DNA of 64,000 nt from Taxillus chinensis (GCA_023512835.1 CM042090.1:1179258-1243257), one strand, 5' to 3'; positions 21,959-34,766 are shown, counted from the first letter of the stretch. The notes: generated by a model not told the origin, from the sequence alone. Program-made: numbers and translations.

Positions 21959-22499
21959 GGGATCCCAGGAGAGATAACCCGTGCCTCGGCATTAATTGGA
22001 TGTCTTTCAGTGGGTGTTCCAATGAATTAATGACTTTGAAAATAGGATTCTCGGTTCCCAGGTATTAATTAGATGTGCAATATTTTGCAGTTCCCATGCT
22101 TTGAAAAAGGAGTCCCAATGCCTGAAAATAAATAAATCGCTTGCGATTATTTAAATCCTTTGTTGTATCTGGACGCCTTGGTGGGTAAGGGCTGAATGTA
22201 TTTCCAGAGTATTAATGCCATTGGGAATTAATGGTCATGCAGTCCCCAGGGTCAATTGTGATGTCCCGAGGAGTTCATGTTTAATGCCTGGTGGACCGCC
22301 AATTCCTATCCCAGCAGGGCTAATCCGAGTTTCGAGGCATTAATGAGAGTTAGATGGGCAAATTTGGGTTTTTATTGGTAATTTCGAGCCTTTGTAGGGC
22401 TAATCCGGGTGATCAAAGGCTTAATTCGGACCATGGAAGCCTACTGAAGTTTCGGATCGCATCATGGAAGTTCCGCATTCCTTAGTTCACACTACTGCA

Positions 22500-23330
22500 A
22501 GGCTCGGATTCCTTATTCCGTGTTAAGGGATGGCTCGGATGCCTTATTCCGTGCTAATGGAGACTCAGATTCCTTATTCCGCATCAGTGAGTCCTTACTC
22601 CGTGTTAAGGGATGGCTCGGATGCCTTATTCCGTGCTAATGGAGACTCAGATTCTTTATTCCGCATCAGTGAGTCCTTACTCCGTGTTAAGGGATGGCTC
22701 GGATCCCTTATGCCATGCTAATGGAGACTTGGATTCCTTACTCCATATCAGTGAGTCCTTACTCCGTGTTAAGGGATGCTTCAGATCCCTTATTCCGTGC
22801 TAATGGAGACTTGGATTCTTTACTCCGCATCAGTGAGTCCTTACTCCATGTTAAGGGATGGCTTGGATCCCTTATTTCATGCTAATGAAGACTTGGATTC
22901 CTTACTCTGCATCAGTGAGTCCTTACTCATGTTAAGGGATGGCTCAGATCCCTTATTCCGTGCTAATGGAGACTTGGATTCCTTACTCTGCATCAGTGAG
23001 TCCTTACTTCGTGTTAAAGGATGGCTCGGATCCCTTATTCCGTGCTAATAGAGACTTGGATTCGTTACTCCGCATCAGTGAGTCCTTACTCTGTGTTAAG
23101 GGATGGCTCGGATCCCTTATTCCGTGCTAATGGAGACTTGGATTTCTTACTCCGCATCAGTGAGTCCTTACTTCGTGTTAAGGGATGGCTCGGATCTCTT
23201 ATTCCGTGCTAATGAAGTCTTGGATTCCTTACTCCGCATCAGTGAGTCCTTACTCTGTGTTAAGGGATGGCTCAGATCCCTTATTCCGTGTTAATGGAGA
23301 CTTGGATTCCTTACTCCGTATCAGTAGAGC
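22500..23330. repeat. 82-bp minisatellite, about ten units
   Basis: Tandem units of 82 bp (one of 81) run through this stretch. Each has three related sub-blocks: ttattccgtgctaatggaga, ttactccgcatcagtgagtcc and ttactccgtgttaagggatgg. The sub-blocks share a ttaYtccg core, so the unit is itself a diverged trimer. Because 82 is not a multiple of three, overlapping 63-codon open frames appear in every unit; they are not genes. Confidence 0.92.
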
Positions 23331-23945
23331 CTTTTTATGGATTACTGATGCTGCGGTATAAGGAGTTGAAGCCTGTTTCGGATCATTAAAGTTGTGGATT
23401 TGACCACAATGTTCCGAATTGGACCATGATGTTCTGGTTTTGACTTTAGTCATAACTTCTTCATTTTAGCTGGAATTATGCTTGGTTAAGTGCGTTGTTT
23501 TCCAAATTTCATCTTCTATAACTTAGTTCTTGCCTTGGGGAATTTAAAGGTCTCCCAAAGTGGTCCTTAGTCTTGTGATCTTTCGCCGAGTACGGTTGTG
23601 ATCTAACCTGGTCAAAATGGGATCCAACACATAATACAAGTAGATGTTTTGAATTATACATATAAGCTGCATCACAAAGTACATGAGTTCTAAAAAAACC
23701 ATTTATCTAGGCTAAAAGTGAACTAACCTCTATTAAAATGAAACCAATATGTGGCACAAGCAATAGAACCAACCAAAATGATGAACATTTATGGAATGTA
23801 GTAGTCAAAATAATTGATTTCGTGCAATCAAAGGATTTATTACTCAATACAGGTGATAAATTTTAATAGTCCCTACTCAGACAATGGCTTCACTATTATA
23901 GTAATGAAATATTACTTGAATGTCATCTCCACCAGAAGAAGCCAT

Positions 23946-24299
23946 ACTTCTCCATAAAATGGTTATAAGTATGATGACAACACCTCCATAACTTGTTCTA
24001 AAATATGACTTCAAAAGCAGGCCAAAATTAATGAATCAGATTAATGGAATTTCAAACAATAGGAACATATGCATATCCCTTGTAATTTGTACATGACATG
24101 ATCATAAAATAAAATAAAATAAAACTAGAATAGGCGAATGGTAGAATGCGATTACGATAATGTATACATATATGGCTGGTGCGAACCTTTAATGATTGAA
24201 ATGTGATATGATGTCTTACCTTGTGATTTAATGTAGGCTAACTGTGATAGAATAGGACACTATACTGGCATAAGCATACACTGATCATATAAACCTAGG
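23946..24299. other. Unassigned AT-rich sequence
   Basis: I see no coding signal. It could be the 5' flank of the disrupted gene and/or the outer part of the chromovirus LTR, whose start I could not place. Confidence 0.3.
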
Positions 24300-24732
24300 A
24301 TTTTATGTGATAGGATGGTGGAGATGGAGATCACCCATTGCATTTGTGCTCACCCTACTTTGTTTATATTTCCTACAGGTTGTAGGGAGTAGCTAGTGGA
24401 GCCATAGCGGAGCAGGTCGGGATATTTTTGGTGTAAGATTTATTCTATAGACCTTATTATCTTATTTCCTGGACTTGGGTCTGTGACAGTTATATGAACC
24501 CTTTTGGTGGAACTTATAAGTGAGTTATTTTGTGTGCTGGACATTTATGAGAATTGAATGCATTGTCATATCATTTTTAATAAATTTTGAATTTAATTCA
24601 TTGGAGAGTACAATTCTACCCTTGTTATAGTATTATACAGGATTGGATCAGTCACAGCCCCTCGACCCCTGGAGTGGGTGTGGGGAAGTCGCGTTCCTAG
24701 TTTTATTGTTTTCCAAATTTGGGGGCGTGACA
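24300..24732 (+). repeat. 3' portion of a chromovirus-like 5' LTR
   Basis: It ends ttgggggcgtgaca at 24,732, just before a primer site. It is similar over about 400 bp to the end of the LARD LTR read on the minus strand (shared: ggagccatagcggagcaggtcg, acttgggtctgtgacag, acccttgttatagtattatacagg). Its left boundary is not determined. Confidence 0.75.
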
Positions 24733-24735
24733 AGT

Positions 24736-24747
24736 TGGTATCAAAGC
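24736..24747 (+). other. Primer binding site (initiator tRNA-Met, one mismatch)
   Basis: tggtatcaaagc differs from the canonical tggtatcagagc by one G-to-A change. It is placed 3 bp after the LTR, the same spacing as in the LARD. Confidence 0.85.
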
Positions 24748-25205
24748 ATGGTTTAGTAAACCTAGGTTAGTGAGGGGGGGTTGATAGACACTTAGAAGCT
24801 TGAAAGACTATAAGTAGGGCGCCTGATCACCATAGTCCTTATATATGTTCTGGGTTGATTGAGGGTCCATTAGATCATCCTTGGAAGCATTTAGGTTGGG
24901 TGCATACACGCTGTATAACAAATTATGCATATCTAGGCACTAGAAATGATATGCTAATGCTACTTTAATGATGTGATTGTATTGATTGTATTATTAGATA
25001 TATTGTGGTTTGTATTCCTTAGTGGCTGATTGTGCTTACCTAAAAAAATGCTACTATGCTGGTTTAAAATGTAGGAAGTCCAAATGTATAACGCCCTATT
25101 GTGGTGTAGGAAATGAAAGGTTTAGAAACCCCATTGTAACGCCCTATTGGTTGCGTGACTAGTGCGCGGTAGTTAATAGATACTGTTGGTATGTGTTGGT
25201 GCAGA

Positions 25206-25372
25206 ATGGCACCCAAGAGGAGTACTAGGACTCAAGGTCTGGCAGAGGAGCCATCCATTCAGTCCAAACTGTAGGGACAATAGAGTTCTCCATTACCTGC
25301 CTCAGGGTCAAAGTACGTTGCTTAGATTGGGGCTCAAAGTTTGAGCCAAATCCAGGGTGCCATGTAGGGCAT
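25206..25372 (+). pseudogene. Chromovirus-like gag, N-terminal fragment
   Basis: The frame from ATG 25,206 reads MAPKRSTRTQGLAEEPSIQ and continues to SLSQIQGAM*G, with four TAG codons in 56 positions, all in plausible Gln positions. It is cut at ggcat (25,368-25,372) by the gag-only element and resumes at ggcac (47,676) as TMRDVAKEVMQNCGSSSSS. The N-terminal MAPKR-TRT style is common in Del/Tekay-type gypsy gag. Confidence 0.7.
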
Positions 25373-28300
25373 TCGAATTTGAAGATCAATGCCTTCGATC
25401 GCGCTCAATTCGGAGGTCAAACGAAGAAGTTATAGTCAAAACCATATTTGGACCGCTAACGGTAATGAACTAGCGAGCAATATTCAAAACGACACTCCGG
25501 ATCAGGTCACGAACCTCATTTTCTTAATCCTCTCATTATTTTGAGAGTTTTGACGTATATATTGCATATATTTGCTCACAGAGAAAAAATAATAAAAAAA
25601 CTTTTTCGGTAATAAAGCGGTTTAGGGACGCGCAGTACAGTTTTGGTACAAAAATAAATTCTTTTTCAAGAAAAAAGATACGGGGTCGCTTGTCATGACG
25701 CCTCGAGTCCAAAAATATGTTTTTCACATTTTATTGGAAACTAGATTGTTTTGCTAATCCCAAAAACCCAAACCATCAGTTAAAAATTACAAAATAGAGC
25801 AATATAAATTTCTTTTTTTTTTTTGCTTTCCCCTGTAGTCTGTGTCATTTTTTAATTGGTTAAAAATAAAAAAATATAATAAAATAAAATTATAAACAAA
25901 AAGTCACAACTGCACATTTCCCTTTATCTCTTCGTCACCTTCCTCTCCACGCAGACAGACGACGCAGTCGCCCCTCGCCCCTCACCGCGCCGCACCAGCC
26001 GGAGGACCAAAGTATCTCCAGCACCGGCCAGCCAGCTATCCCTCGGTTCTCTCCCTCTCCCTTGGACCTAGTCCACTCGAGCCGAGCCATCCACCTTCAA
26101 ACCAAAACCAAACCCATCCAATTGACCCATGGATGCGCGCTTGAGTCACTGGCCGCACCTAAACCATGGCCAAGCCCTTCCTCAAGCCAGAGTAACCATC
26201 TCCCTAACCCTCTATATAAACCTATTTTCAACACCAAACTCGGGGGGCTCCCATGATTAAGAAACTAGCCACAGATTGTAATCTCCCTCTCATCTCCCTC
26301 ACCTTCCATGGAGAGTCCCCCTAGCCGACTTCATATCGCCGGTTAGTCACGCAGAAAGGCACAACCCCCTCTTGATTCTCATCCCCTTTCAAAATCCCAA
26401 CTGAAACCCATCTCTCCAAAGCCCGTCATCTTCCTCACCTTCAATCCTCCAACGGCCCCTAATAGTGGCGTAACAGAGCAGCCATCTCCTGCCGCGCTTG
26501 CCACCTCGATGACGCCTACAAGTGCACTTTGAATCGCCATTTCCCATGTCAGTCCAGAGCACTGCCGCAATGTTGCCGCAGCAATCATCCGACGCAGACC
26601 ACCCCAATTATGACACTGCTGTGACAACTTAACAGTGCAGATCAGCCCACCAACGGCGACGCGAGGTTAGCCTCTACCCAAGACGCGACATCCAGCCCCC
26701 TCGGTAACACATCCAGTCACACCTAGGGGAGTCACTCCCTGCTGGCATTTCCTTCGACCACGAGACCCCTCCTTCCTATGCGGGCTTCAAAGCTGTACCA
26801 GCCCGCCACTTTCCTCGCCTTCAATCACCCCTCATCGCCAGTGGTGGCGTAGCAGAATAGCCATATCTTGCCGCGCCCGCACTGTCATCTCGACGCTGCC
26901 ATACCGCTGCTTTGCATCTCTCTGCTCCACATCCACGGGCTGTTCGAAGAAGCTAGAGGAGGACGACCTAATTCCTAGACCAAAAGAAGGGAGCTACACG
27001 TTTCAGAGAGTTGTCTGATCAGTAGGTTGTTGGTCCTCTTTGTGTTGTGTTTATTTTTATGGTTTCTTAACGGATGTCATCTCCGCTTATTGGTTGTGTT
27101 TGCCCTTACTAATTACTGATGCCAGGTTTTGTGACTGTTTGGTATTCTCCCCTCTTATTTGCCTGCTGTTTTTTTTATTTGATTCTGGTTTATATCTCTT
27201 GGTTAGTCAAAAAAGTTCATGTCTCATGAGTTTATCTATGGTTAAGATCCACTTGGTTTCGTGTTTCATGTTCTAATTACTTATTTGTGGTTTGTGATTT
27301 GTATAAAGGCTATTGTATGTTTTGTTTTGTTTTTTTTGGGTTTCATTTGTACCCGTGTATATTGGAGGTTTCTGTGTCCATGGTTGGTTTCTCGTCCTCT
27401 GCTGCATGGTTTATTAGTTGGTTTCTTGTTTATTTTCTGTGTCCTTGGTTGGTTTCTCGTCCTCTGCTGCATGGTTTGTCAGTTTGTTCTGTTCATATCT
27501 GGTTTTTGATATGTTTAGTTTCCCCATCTATGTTAGTTTCCTGGTTTGTATATCATCCGGTTACGGGTCTCCCTTGTTCTTGATCTCCTCTCTTTATGGC
27601 ATTCTTATTAGTTGGTCTTGTCTACGTTAATTGGTCCTGTCTACGTTAGTTTTCTATGGTGACATTCTTTTCTTAATTTTCTAGTCTACGTTAGTTTCCT
27701 GTTCTTTTTCTTTGTTGTTGAGTCATTGATTTTTTTTATTAATGTTTTTATTTCAACGTGGTCTATTCATCTAGTTTAACACTTGTTTTGCAGGATGTTT
27801 TAATAGGAAAGTTATATTTGGCTTTTCTTTGTTTTATTATCCCCTTTGTATTATTAGATTTTCTAATCCCATATTGTAATAAGGTCATGTGACCTTTCTC
27901 TTTTATTTTGTAACATGTAAATGACCAATATAGTGAAAAAGAGAAAAACAAAAAGAGAAAAAAAAGAGAAGAGAGAGGAAAAAAAGTGAGCTTGTTGTTG
28001 TTGTTTTTTTTACTTTATGAATGTCACTTTCACACACTTAACATTTGTTTAATTTTATTCATGCATCTTTTATTTTATCTTACTTTAAAAAAAAAGCTCT
28101 CAAAATAAAAAAAATGTTTTTTTTAAATATTCAAAAATAGGTTTTCTTCAATCCTTTTCATTTATTTTTTTTATTTGGATTCTTTAGGCCATTCTTAATT
28201 TAAAAAAAAAACAAAAAACAAAAATTGTTTAATTGTTTAATTTGATTTTTCTTTTAAACGCAACAAAATTATTTTCTTTAGTTTTTCACTCATTCCTTTT

Positions 28301-28709
28301 ATTTTGATTTGGATATTTCTTTTTATCATCATTTAGTTGTAAATAATTGGGTAAAGTAAACTTAACTCTTTATTTGAAAAACGGATTTAAAAATAAAAGG
28401 GTTCAAGATCATAGGACCTTTAGTAGCAGTTTAGGATAAATTGAGCTTAATTTTTAACTTCAACAAAGAAATAAAAATGGAGAAAATTAAATTGGTAGGA
28501 TTTCCTTTTAGATGATTAGGCTTAATTGGATTTAACTCAACTTCAATAAATGACTTAGAAAAATAAAAAGAGTAGGACTTAGGCCATACATTATTTTTTA
28601 GACTCATTAAAATTAAGACAAAAGTTAAAATAAATTAAAAACCTCTAAATTCCTAAGATAGGTACCGAAAGGGCGTTGCGGGGGTGCTAATCCTTTTCCG
28701 CATGTAACA
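25373..28709 (+). repeat. 5' LTR of the gag-only element, first part
   Basis: It matches 44,177-47,510 almost throughout. It starts abruptly at tcgaatttgaagatc, 169 bp into the LTR, and stops at the nested insertion (target taaca, 28,705-28,709). It contains a GC-rich block, a TATA box and homopurine/homopyrimidine-rich AT DNA. Several open frames of 60-100 codons in it look like chance. Confidence 0.9.
26213..26220 (+). promoter_or_regulatory. TATA box in the 5' LTR of the gag-only element
   Basis: TATATAAA downstream of a GC-rich block. The matching site in the 3' LTR is 45,026-45,033. Confidence 0.6.
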
Positions 28710-29119
28710 TGTAATAGCCCAACCCACCCGTAGCTCGATATTGTCCGCTTTGGGCCTCGCCCGCACGGTTTTATTTTTGGTAGGCCCTTGGCCCCCAAAA
28801 CGCGTCGTGCTAGGAGAGGTTTCCATAGCCACCTAAGTAACCTGCTTCGTTCTCCTCCCCAGGCGATGTGGGACATTACATCCACCCCCCCTCGGAGAGT
28901 CCAGCGTCCTCGCTGGCACACCGACCCGGCCCCGGCTCTGATACCATTTGTAACAGCCCAACCCACCCGTAGCCCGATATTGTCTGCTTTGGGCCTCGCC
29001 CGCACGGTTTTGTTTTTGGTAGGCGCTTGGCCCCCAAAACGCGTCGTGCTAGGAGAGGTTTCCACAGCCACCTAAGTAGCCTGCTTCGTTCTCCTCCCCA
29101 GCCGATGTGGGACATTACA
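28710..29119 (-). mobile_element. TRIM element, complete (171-bp LTRs)
   Basis: Two 171-bp LTRs (28,710-28,880 and 28,949-29,119) start tgtaa and end attaca, with 68 bp between them. On the minus strand the internal part has PBS TGGTATCAGAGCC (28,934-28,946) and a polypurine tract ccgagggggggtgga (about 28,881-28,896). This is the full set of signals of a terminal-repeat retrotransposon in miniature, with no coding room. The LTR begins TGTAATGTCCCACATCG in sense. Confidence 0.92.
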
Positions 29120-29122
29120 TAT

Positions 29123-31979
29123 TGTCACGCCCCCAAATTCTAGAAACAACAGAACTAAGAACGCAACGTTCCCTCAGTTGCACTCCAAGGGTCGAGGGGT
29201 TGGTGACTGAACCAAACCTGTACAATACTACAACAAGGGTAGCATTGCACTTACCAATGATCAAACACAACGTCCACGCAATCAATAAATATATCAGTAT
29301 AGTTTAAATTTATCTAAAAAAACAATAAACACCCATAATCATAGTATAACAAGGTTATCCAATAGGTTTGTACAACTGCCACGGACCTAAGTCCGAGAAA
29401 TAAAATAATTAAATAATAAACAAGGTCAATAGAATATCCTACATAATGATGTCTCGACCTGCTCCGCTATGGCTCCAACTGCTACTCCCTACAGCCTGTA
29501 GGAAATAGAAATAAAGTAGGGGTGAGCAAAAATGCCAGTAGGTGACCTTTATCTCCTCACCATCTTATAACATGAAACCTTAAGTCTACATGATCGGTGT
29601 ATGCTTGTGCCAGTGATGTGTCCTATTCTATCATAGAAAACATACATTAAAGCACAATTATGAGATCACACTCGTTACATTTCATTCATTAAAGGTTTGC
29701 ACCGGACAATCCGACCATCCACGGGATTCCCACAACCAACTCCAAGGATCCAGTCACTACCAGATAGCCATATATGGGACCTGCGGTGTCCTTAACGACA
29801 ACCTGCCACATATGGGACCTGGGTTAACCAGTCACATAGGGGACCCGCAACATCTTTCCTGCCCTATGTGGGACCCACGGTTAACCCAACCAACTCCACC
29901 ACCAATTCCACACATATAGTTAATAAATAGAAATTTCAAATGATCAGTATTCAACACAATAGCTTTACAAAACATTTAAATTACCAAACTAATAATAATG
30001 TACCACAAACAATATTTATAGTATCAGACTATAAATATCAAGTCACAAACAATGTTTCTAATATCAAACTATTAATATCAAGCCCCCGATAATATTTTAG
30101 ATAATAAATTAATAATATCAAGTTACAAATAATACTTTATATTACTAAATTATAATATCAAGCCAAACATTATTTTTATTATTAAACTAACAATATCATA
30201 ATTCTTGTTTGACCTTACTATTGGAATGGTATCAATTAATATATTGTTTTACTACTAAATTAAATTAAATTAAATTAAATTTATTTATATATCTTGATAA
30301 TTATCAAAACACATATATATAATACCATGCACGACTTCATAATAATGCACGGATTTATATACCCACATATTCCAATTGTTGACATGCACGTATTTATTCT
30401 CATGTAATAAATTAACCTTTTTTTTATTTATTTAACATGCACGATTTTGCATGTTCTTTGCTTACAAAAAGATGCCTTTTTTTAACCTATAGGAAAAGTA
30501 ATGGAAAACAAAAAAAAGAGGAGAAGAACCCATTACATTGGGACGTACAGGATTGTTGGGGAACCAGGCGTACCAAACATGATAATGTTAATGTTAATAA
30601 TAAACATGGGATATTGGTAATAATAATGAAATATTAAAGTAGCCGACCGAACCCAAGTGGGTGTGAAAACCAAACCTGCAGGATTAAATAATAATAATAA
30701 AATTGAAGATCCCTTGGAAGTGGCCAATTAGAAACCCATGGCCATATTGATATGTGATAGTATCAAAAGCATGGACGGCAGCTTATCCGACCGGTATACC
30801 TAGCCCACGAACTGGGTGTTGAAAAAAAAATAAGACGTTGATTTATATATATATATATATCAACATGTGTGCCTCCGCCCTCCACCAAGAAAGGGTGCTG
30901 CGGGGCTGGCTTTGCCGCTGAGTCGCCGACCAGATTGTCGCACGATAGTCTGGGATTGCTGCGTTGGAAGGCCAGGCCGACTGGCCTAGATGTCGCTCAC
31001 GATAATAATAATAGTCAGATAGGTTATTAAAAAGAAATAAGGGTACAAGGATTTCGGAAGCTATGACAGAAAATACGGGTTGACCACTGATACACCAAAT
31101 CTCCAGAAGCAGAACGTGAATAGGAGGCAGGGGTAGGGGAGATCGAATGTATATAATATATATATAACTCAGCATATATCGATATATAAAAGTAAACATG
31201 AATCATATAACTAAGTTCATGCAATCAAATAACGAGAAGACAAGGATCACCTACCTGGATTAAGCTTCGAAGGATTAAACATCAGGAACGGCTGCTCTCT
31301 GCTTGCTTCCTTCACCAGGACTGCGCACGCAAGACGTAGGGTTTTCCTTCCCTTCCCTTTTTTTCCTCTTTCAATCCCTTATATACCTTTTAATTTAATT
31401 TATTTTTTTTAACTTATAAATAATAATAATTACATTAATAGCTCTAATAATAATAATAATAAACTCAAAATATTAAATAATAATAATAATAATAGACCCA
31501 GAATACTAAAATATTCTCGCGGGACCCTAAAATTCAAACTAAGCCCACTTATAGCCAAAATTCTCACGTCGACAATCACATCGCATTTTAAATATTATCA
31601 TTCTTAACAATAAATCAACTTACAAGGCCACTCAAATACGAGTCCTTACATCCTCCCCACCTTAGAACTTTTCGTCCTCGAAAAGATAACCGACTCAAAT
31701 GTCACAACTATCACCATAAGACGTCATAGACCTCAATATCCAATCAAGGCCTCACTCACGCAAATACAATTATTGCCACATATTCTGACACACCCAAACC
31801 ATCTTAGAAATTTAGTAACCCACAAGCGGTGAGCTAATACAATATCTACCGTAGACCGAAACTACCATGTGCTCTCAAGTAACGAATAAACACATGAATA
31901 CAATTATAAAACAACATATAACAAACAAAATAGCATAAAACAAACACTCACATAACATGATATCGGGATAATCCTTACA
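29123..31979 (-). repeat. LARD 3' LTR (left copy)
   Basis: Starts tgtcacgccccc and ends atccttaca on the plus strand. A minus-strand TATA (TATATAA) sits at about 31,378-31,390. Repeated catatgggacc motifs lie near 29,770-29,875. Confidence 0.9.
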
Positions 31980-34766
31980 TTCTCTTCCCCTTAGGACTTT
32001 TTGTGCCCGAAAAGACGAACCAACCAATAATCCTAACGATAAGGGTCTTTTTACTGCAATGGTAGGATCCGAAAACCCACTTAACCAGTAACCATTTGTA
32101 CTCTTAAGGCAACGCTTGGTCTCCAACCAGTAACCAACACAACGCTTGAGGACATATCATTAACCATTACGAGGCAACAATACATTCACTAATTCACATT
32201 CCCTTAAACTTACAATGCATCCACTAACCATTCAACATAATGAGGGGGGTTTGTCATCCTTCTATAAATCATTCATGACCCCACGCCAATGCAACAAGGC
32301 TTAGATATTCGGGTAACACATCCTTAGCTAAGTCACTTGGAACGTAGCATAAACTCACCTAACTCCAGTGGTAACTCTAAACTAAGAATAACCATGGTCA
32401 CAACAACAAGGTTAGATGGACACCTCAACATAAATCACCGGATCATAGTCGATATGATCACCTATCAAAATCCAACAACCAATCAAATTAACAATTTGCA
32501 GCACGCACAACCACTGCACACCCAATACCCAATATTGAACTACTACCAGTAAGTCCTTGTAATTAATCCGCCAAATAACCATCATAACGAATCGTTAACA
32601 AAACAATACCATATCATCAACTCCAGCGCCGACCACATACTACCTTAAAATTACTCCAACTGGTGCCAACATCACCACCAAAACTAACTAATCAATAGAA
32701 CCCAAAACAATAAGGATTAACACTGGAACCCAAAAATCAATCAAAGCACTATCAGCTTAAATTAACAGGATAAACTCACCACTCTAATTAAACATTGTAT
32801 AACCGAAGTCCAACAACCTACACTCATATAACCAATATCCCCCAACAACCATAACAAGTACACAATGCTTTTTGAGTCATGACTGCATGTTAGAAACACA
32901 TAACAACCATGCAACAATCAAAATATCAACAATCATGCAAATAACATCAACTCCCATGCACGGGGAAGAAGGTCGCACCCAAATCGGCTCCACCAAATAA
33001 GGTAAGACGCTACTAAATCACAGTCGTGCCCCCTTACAGAGAGGACTCCACAAACAAGCAACAAGCTCGGCCAATAACCCATCATATTTACTAGACAAAT
33101 CAATGCAATTGTAAAATTGCAATTTAGCTAGGAGATCATCATCATCCCCATTCACTAGCAATCAACCAAGAATCCATATCACATTTAACCAGCAGTAGAA
33201 TATAACCTAACCAACACAACCAACACACAACGACCGAAAAATCAATACAATAACATTCACAAGTTAACAAGGAAGTAAATATTTCAAACCACCATCCACC
33301 AACATCAGCCAACAGTTTATAACAACAGTGAACCAACCAATGCCATACAACAAGGCCACATCAATAATATATCATACAACTAACTACATTAATTAACATG
33401 CTCTTTTTTGTTATTTTATTTTATTATTATTATTTATTCATTTATTTATTATTGTTTTATCATATTCTAAATCACTTACATACTAACATTTTGAAAAGAC
33501 AAATTATTAAAATATGTTATACGACGAAAACGAATTCTTCATCCCATTCCCAAATACTATGACAGCACCATCTCCCCCACTACTTAACACTTCTAACCTT
33601 TTGGTTGTCTTTAAACAGAAATGAACCATTATTGAATCTACCAATTCTATCCTTGTCTTATCATAATTTTTAAGCCTAATACCTGATCAATATATATATT
33701 AATTTCCAGTTGTAACAGTTAGTTCTTTTTTTTCGTATGATTATATTCATTGTATAATTGTACTCTCAAATATTCTATCTTATCAATTACCATTGTTTCC
33801 CTTTAGGCCTTACTTGTGTTAGCATTCCTCTGTTGACTCTCTTGTCCTCTTGTTTACGTTTACTACTTTTGTTTTCTTTGTGTTAATTAAAATAAAATAA
33901 AAACAAAAACAAAATAATAATAATAATTAATTAAAAAGAATTAAGTCACATTTTTTCAACCATCCAATCCATTTGTTATTACTTTATATTTCATACGTTA
34001 AATAAACATGATATAACCAATTCACTTCATAGCAAAAACAACTATGACCCGCAAGTCCATAAAAAATAAATAAGAGACTCTAACACTACCCCTTTCAGGA
34101 GATAATCATAAACAACACTACCTCACTCGTGACCTATAGGTCTACACCACATAGAACATCATAAGTCCCAACAGTCATCCATGGGACATTGCCCCTCACC
34201 TATACACATCCATCAAGCAATCAACCATAACAAGCATAATCCAATAGGTCCTCATCATATCACAGTGGGGTCCATTTCCCCCCGAAATCTATCATATTTG
34301 CCCAATCATATAACTGACTACCCAAGCCATCGGACAATTGGTATGGTTCATATTTTCCCTACTGCAACATCATAATAATATCAAATGAAAGGTAATACTT
34401 TAGCATACAGTACTTTCCATCAAATCAGAACAATACGGGCCAGTCCAAAACAATGTAAGTCATTAACAGCCAACTACGCAAACCATTCCAAGCAATTTCA
34501 AGAAATTTCACAATTGTAAAAGTCAAACTATCATCAAAGCATCAAGCACAACCAATGCTATTGTCTATAATGCGCAAGCAATGTTATATCATGTATGCAC
34601 CCATCCCAATGCATCCTAAGATGATCTGACTGACACTAAGATAACCAAGGACACCATTAAGGACTGCGTTGATCAGACGCCCTCCTTAATGTCTCCCAAG
34701 CCCCAAAGTTTCAATCAATCACCTTACTATGCTAGGTCCACTAAATCGACTGCTCTGATACCAACT
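31980..34766 (-). other. LARD internal domain, noncoding
   Basis: 2.8 kb without an open frame of note on either strand. It is rich in caac/aacc on the plus strand between 32.2 and 33.4 kb. A probable polypurine tract (minus strand cctaaggggaagagaa) lies at 31,980-31,995. Confidence 0.8.
34752..34763 (-). other. LARD primer binding site (initiator tRNA-Met)
   Basis: The minus strand reads TGGTATCAGAGC, 3 bp from the LTR end. Confidence 0.9.

Larger units (their letters stand above)
20812..23629 (-). repeat. Solo LTR of a Tat-like gypsy element, inserted in an exon
   Basis: The plus strand reads tgtcatcaccc ... gatccaaca, flanked by the perfect 5-bp duplication cataa (20,807-20,811 and 23,630-23,634). 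In sense it starts TGTTGGATCCCATTTTGACC and ends GGGTGATGACA. It resembles the LTR at 44,008-47,675 at its start (TGTTGGA-CCCATTTTG) and near its end (caactcccgaacc ... tggtggcaactct). There is no internal region, so the full element was lost by LTR-LTR recombination. It carries an 82-bp tandem array and a TATA box. Confidence 0.9.
18709..23945 (-). pseudogene. Unidentified intron-containing host gene, disrupted by LTR insertions
   Basis: Several splice-bounded exons with consistent phase appear on the minus strand. One starts after a tttttag acceptor at 23,689 (THVLCDAAYMYNSKHLL ...), is split by a solo LTR after 23,630, resumes at 20,806 and ends at 20,795 before gtgagt. Next is 20,767-20,739 (EYIDVISTF, between tttgtag and gtatgt), then 20,381-20,349 (VTQAIWQQQSD, between gggtag and gtgagt). 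After a copia LTR come 18,882-18,830 (KYKFSGRNLEISNST, cag acceptor, gtaagc donor) and 18,760-18,709 (DWFHDGSKLPSSDEDF, then TAA). A possible first exon, MASSGGDDIQ with a gtaata donor, lies at 23,945-23,916 but its phase does not join directly. At least one exon seems lost near the copia LTR. I do not recognise the family. That these are real exons is supported by splice sites and frame continuity; the gene as a unit is inferred. Confidence 0.55.

Noticed and set aside
22500..23330. CRISPR-like regular array or a tandem gene family of 63-codon frames
   Set aside because: Units are contiguous with no unique spacers, so it is a minisatellite. The overlapping frames result from the 82-bp period and have no start or codon signal of their own.
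27040..27630. Hydrophobic membrane-protein-like frames (also at 46,084-46,453)
   Set aside because: They lie in T-rich LTR sequence present in both LTRs of the gag-only element, overlap in several frames, and show no family similarity.
28625..29115. Minus-strand frames of 148 and 79 codons
   Set aside because: They run through the TRIM LTRs, PBS and polypurine tract and repeat with the LTR; chance frames in GC-rich DNA.
30843..31224. Conserved 118-145 codon frame in both LARD LTRs (also 36,418-36,880)
   Set aside because: Its conservation is explained by LTR identity; composition is low-complexity (Tyr/Ile/Pro) and the two copies differ by frame-breaking changes.
34741..34766. tRNA gene
   Set aside because: Only the 12-18 bp complementary to the tRNA 3' end is present here and at the other primer sites; no cloverleaf or A/B boxes.
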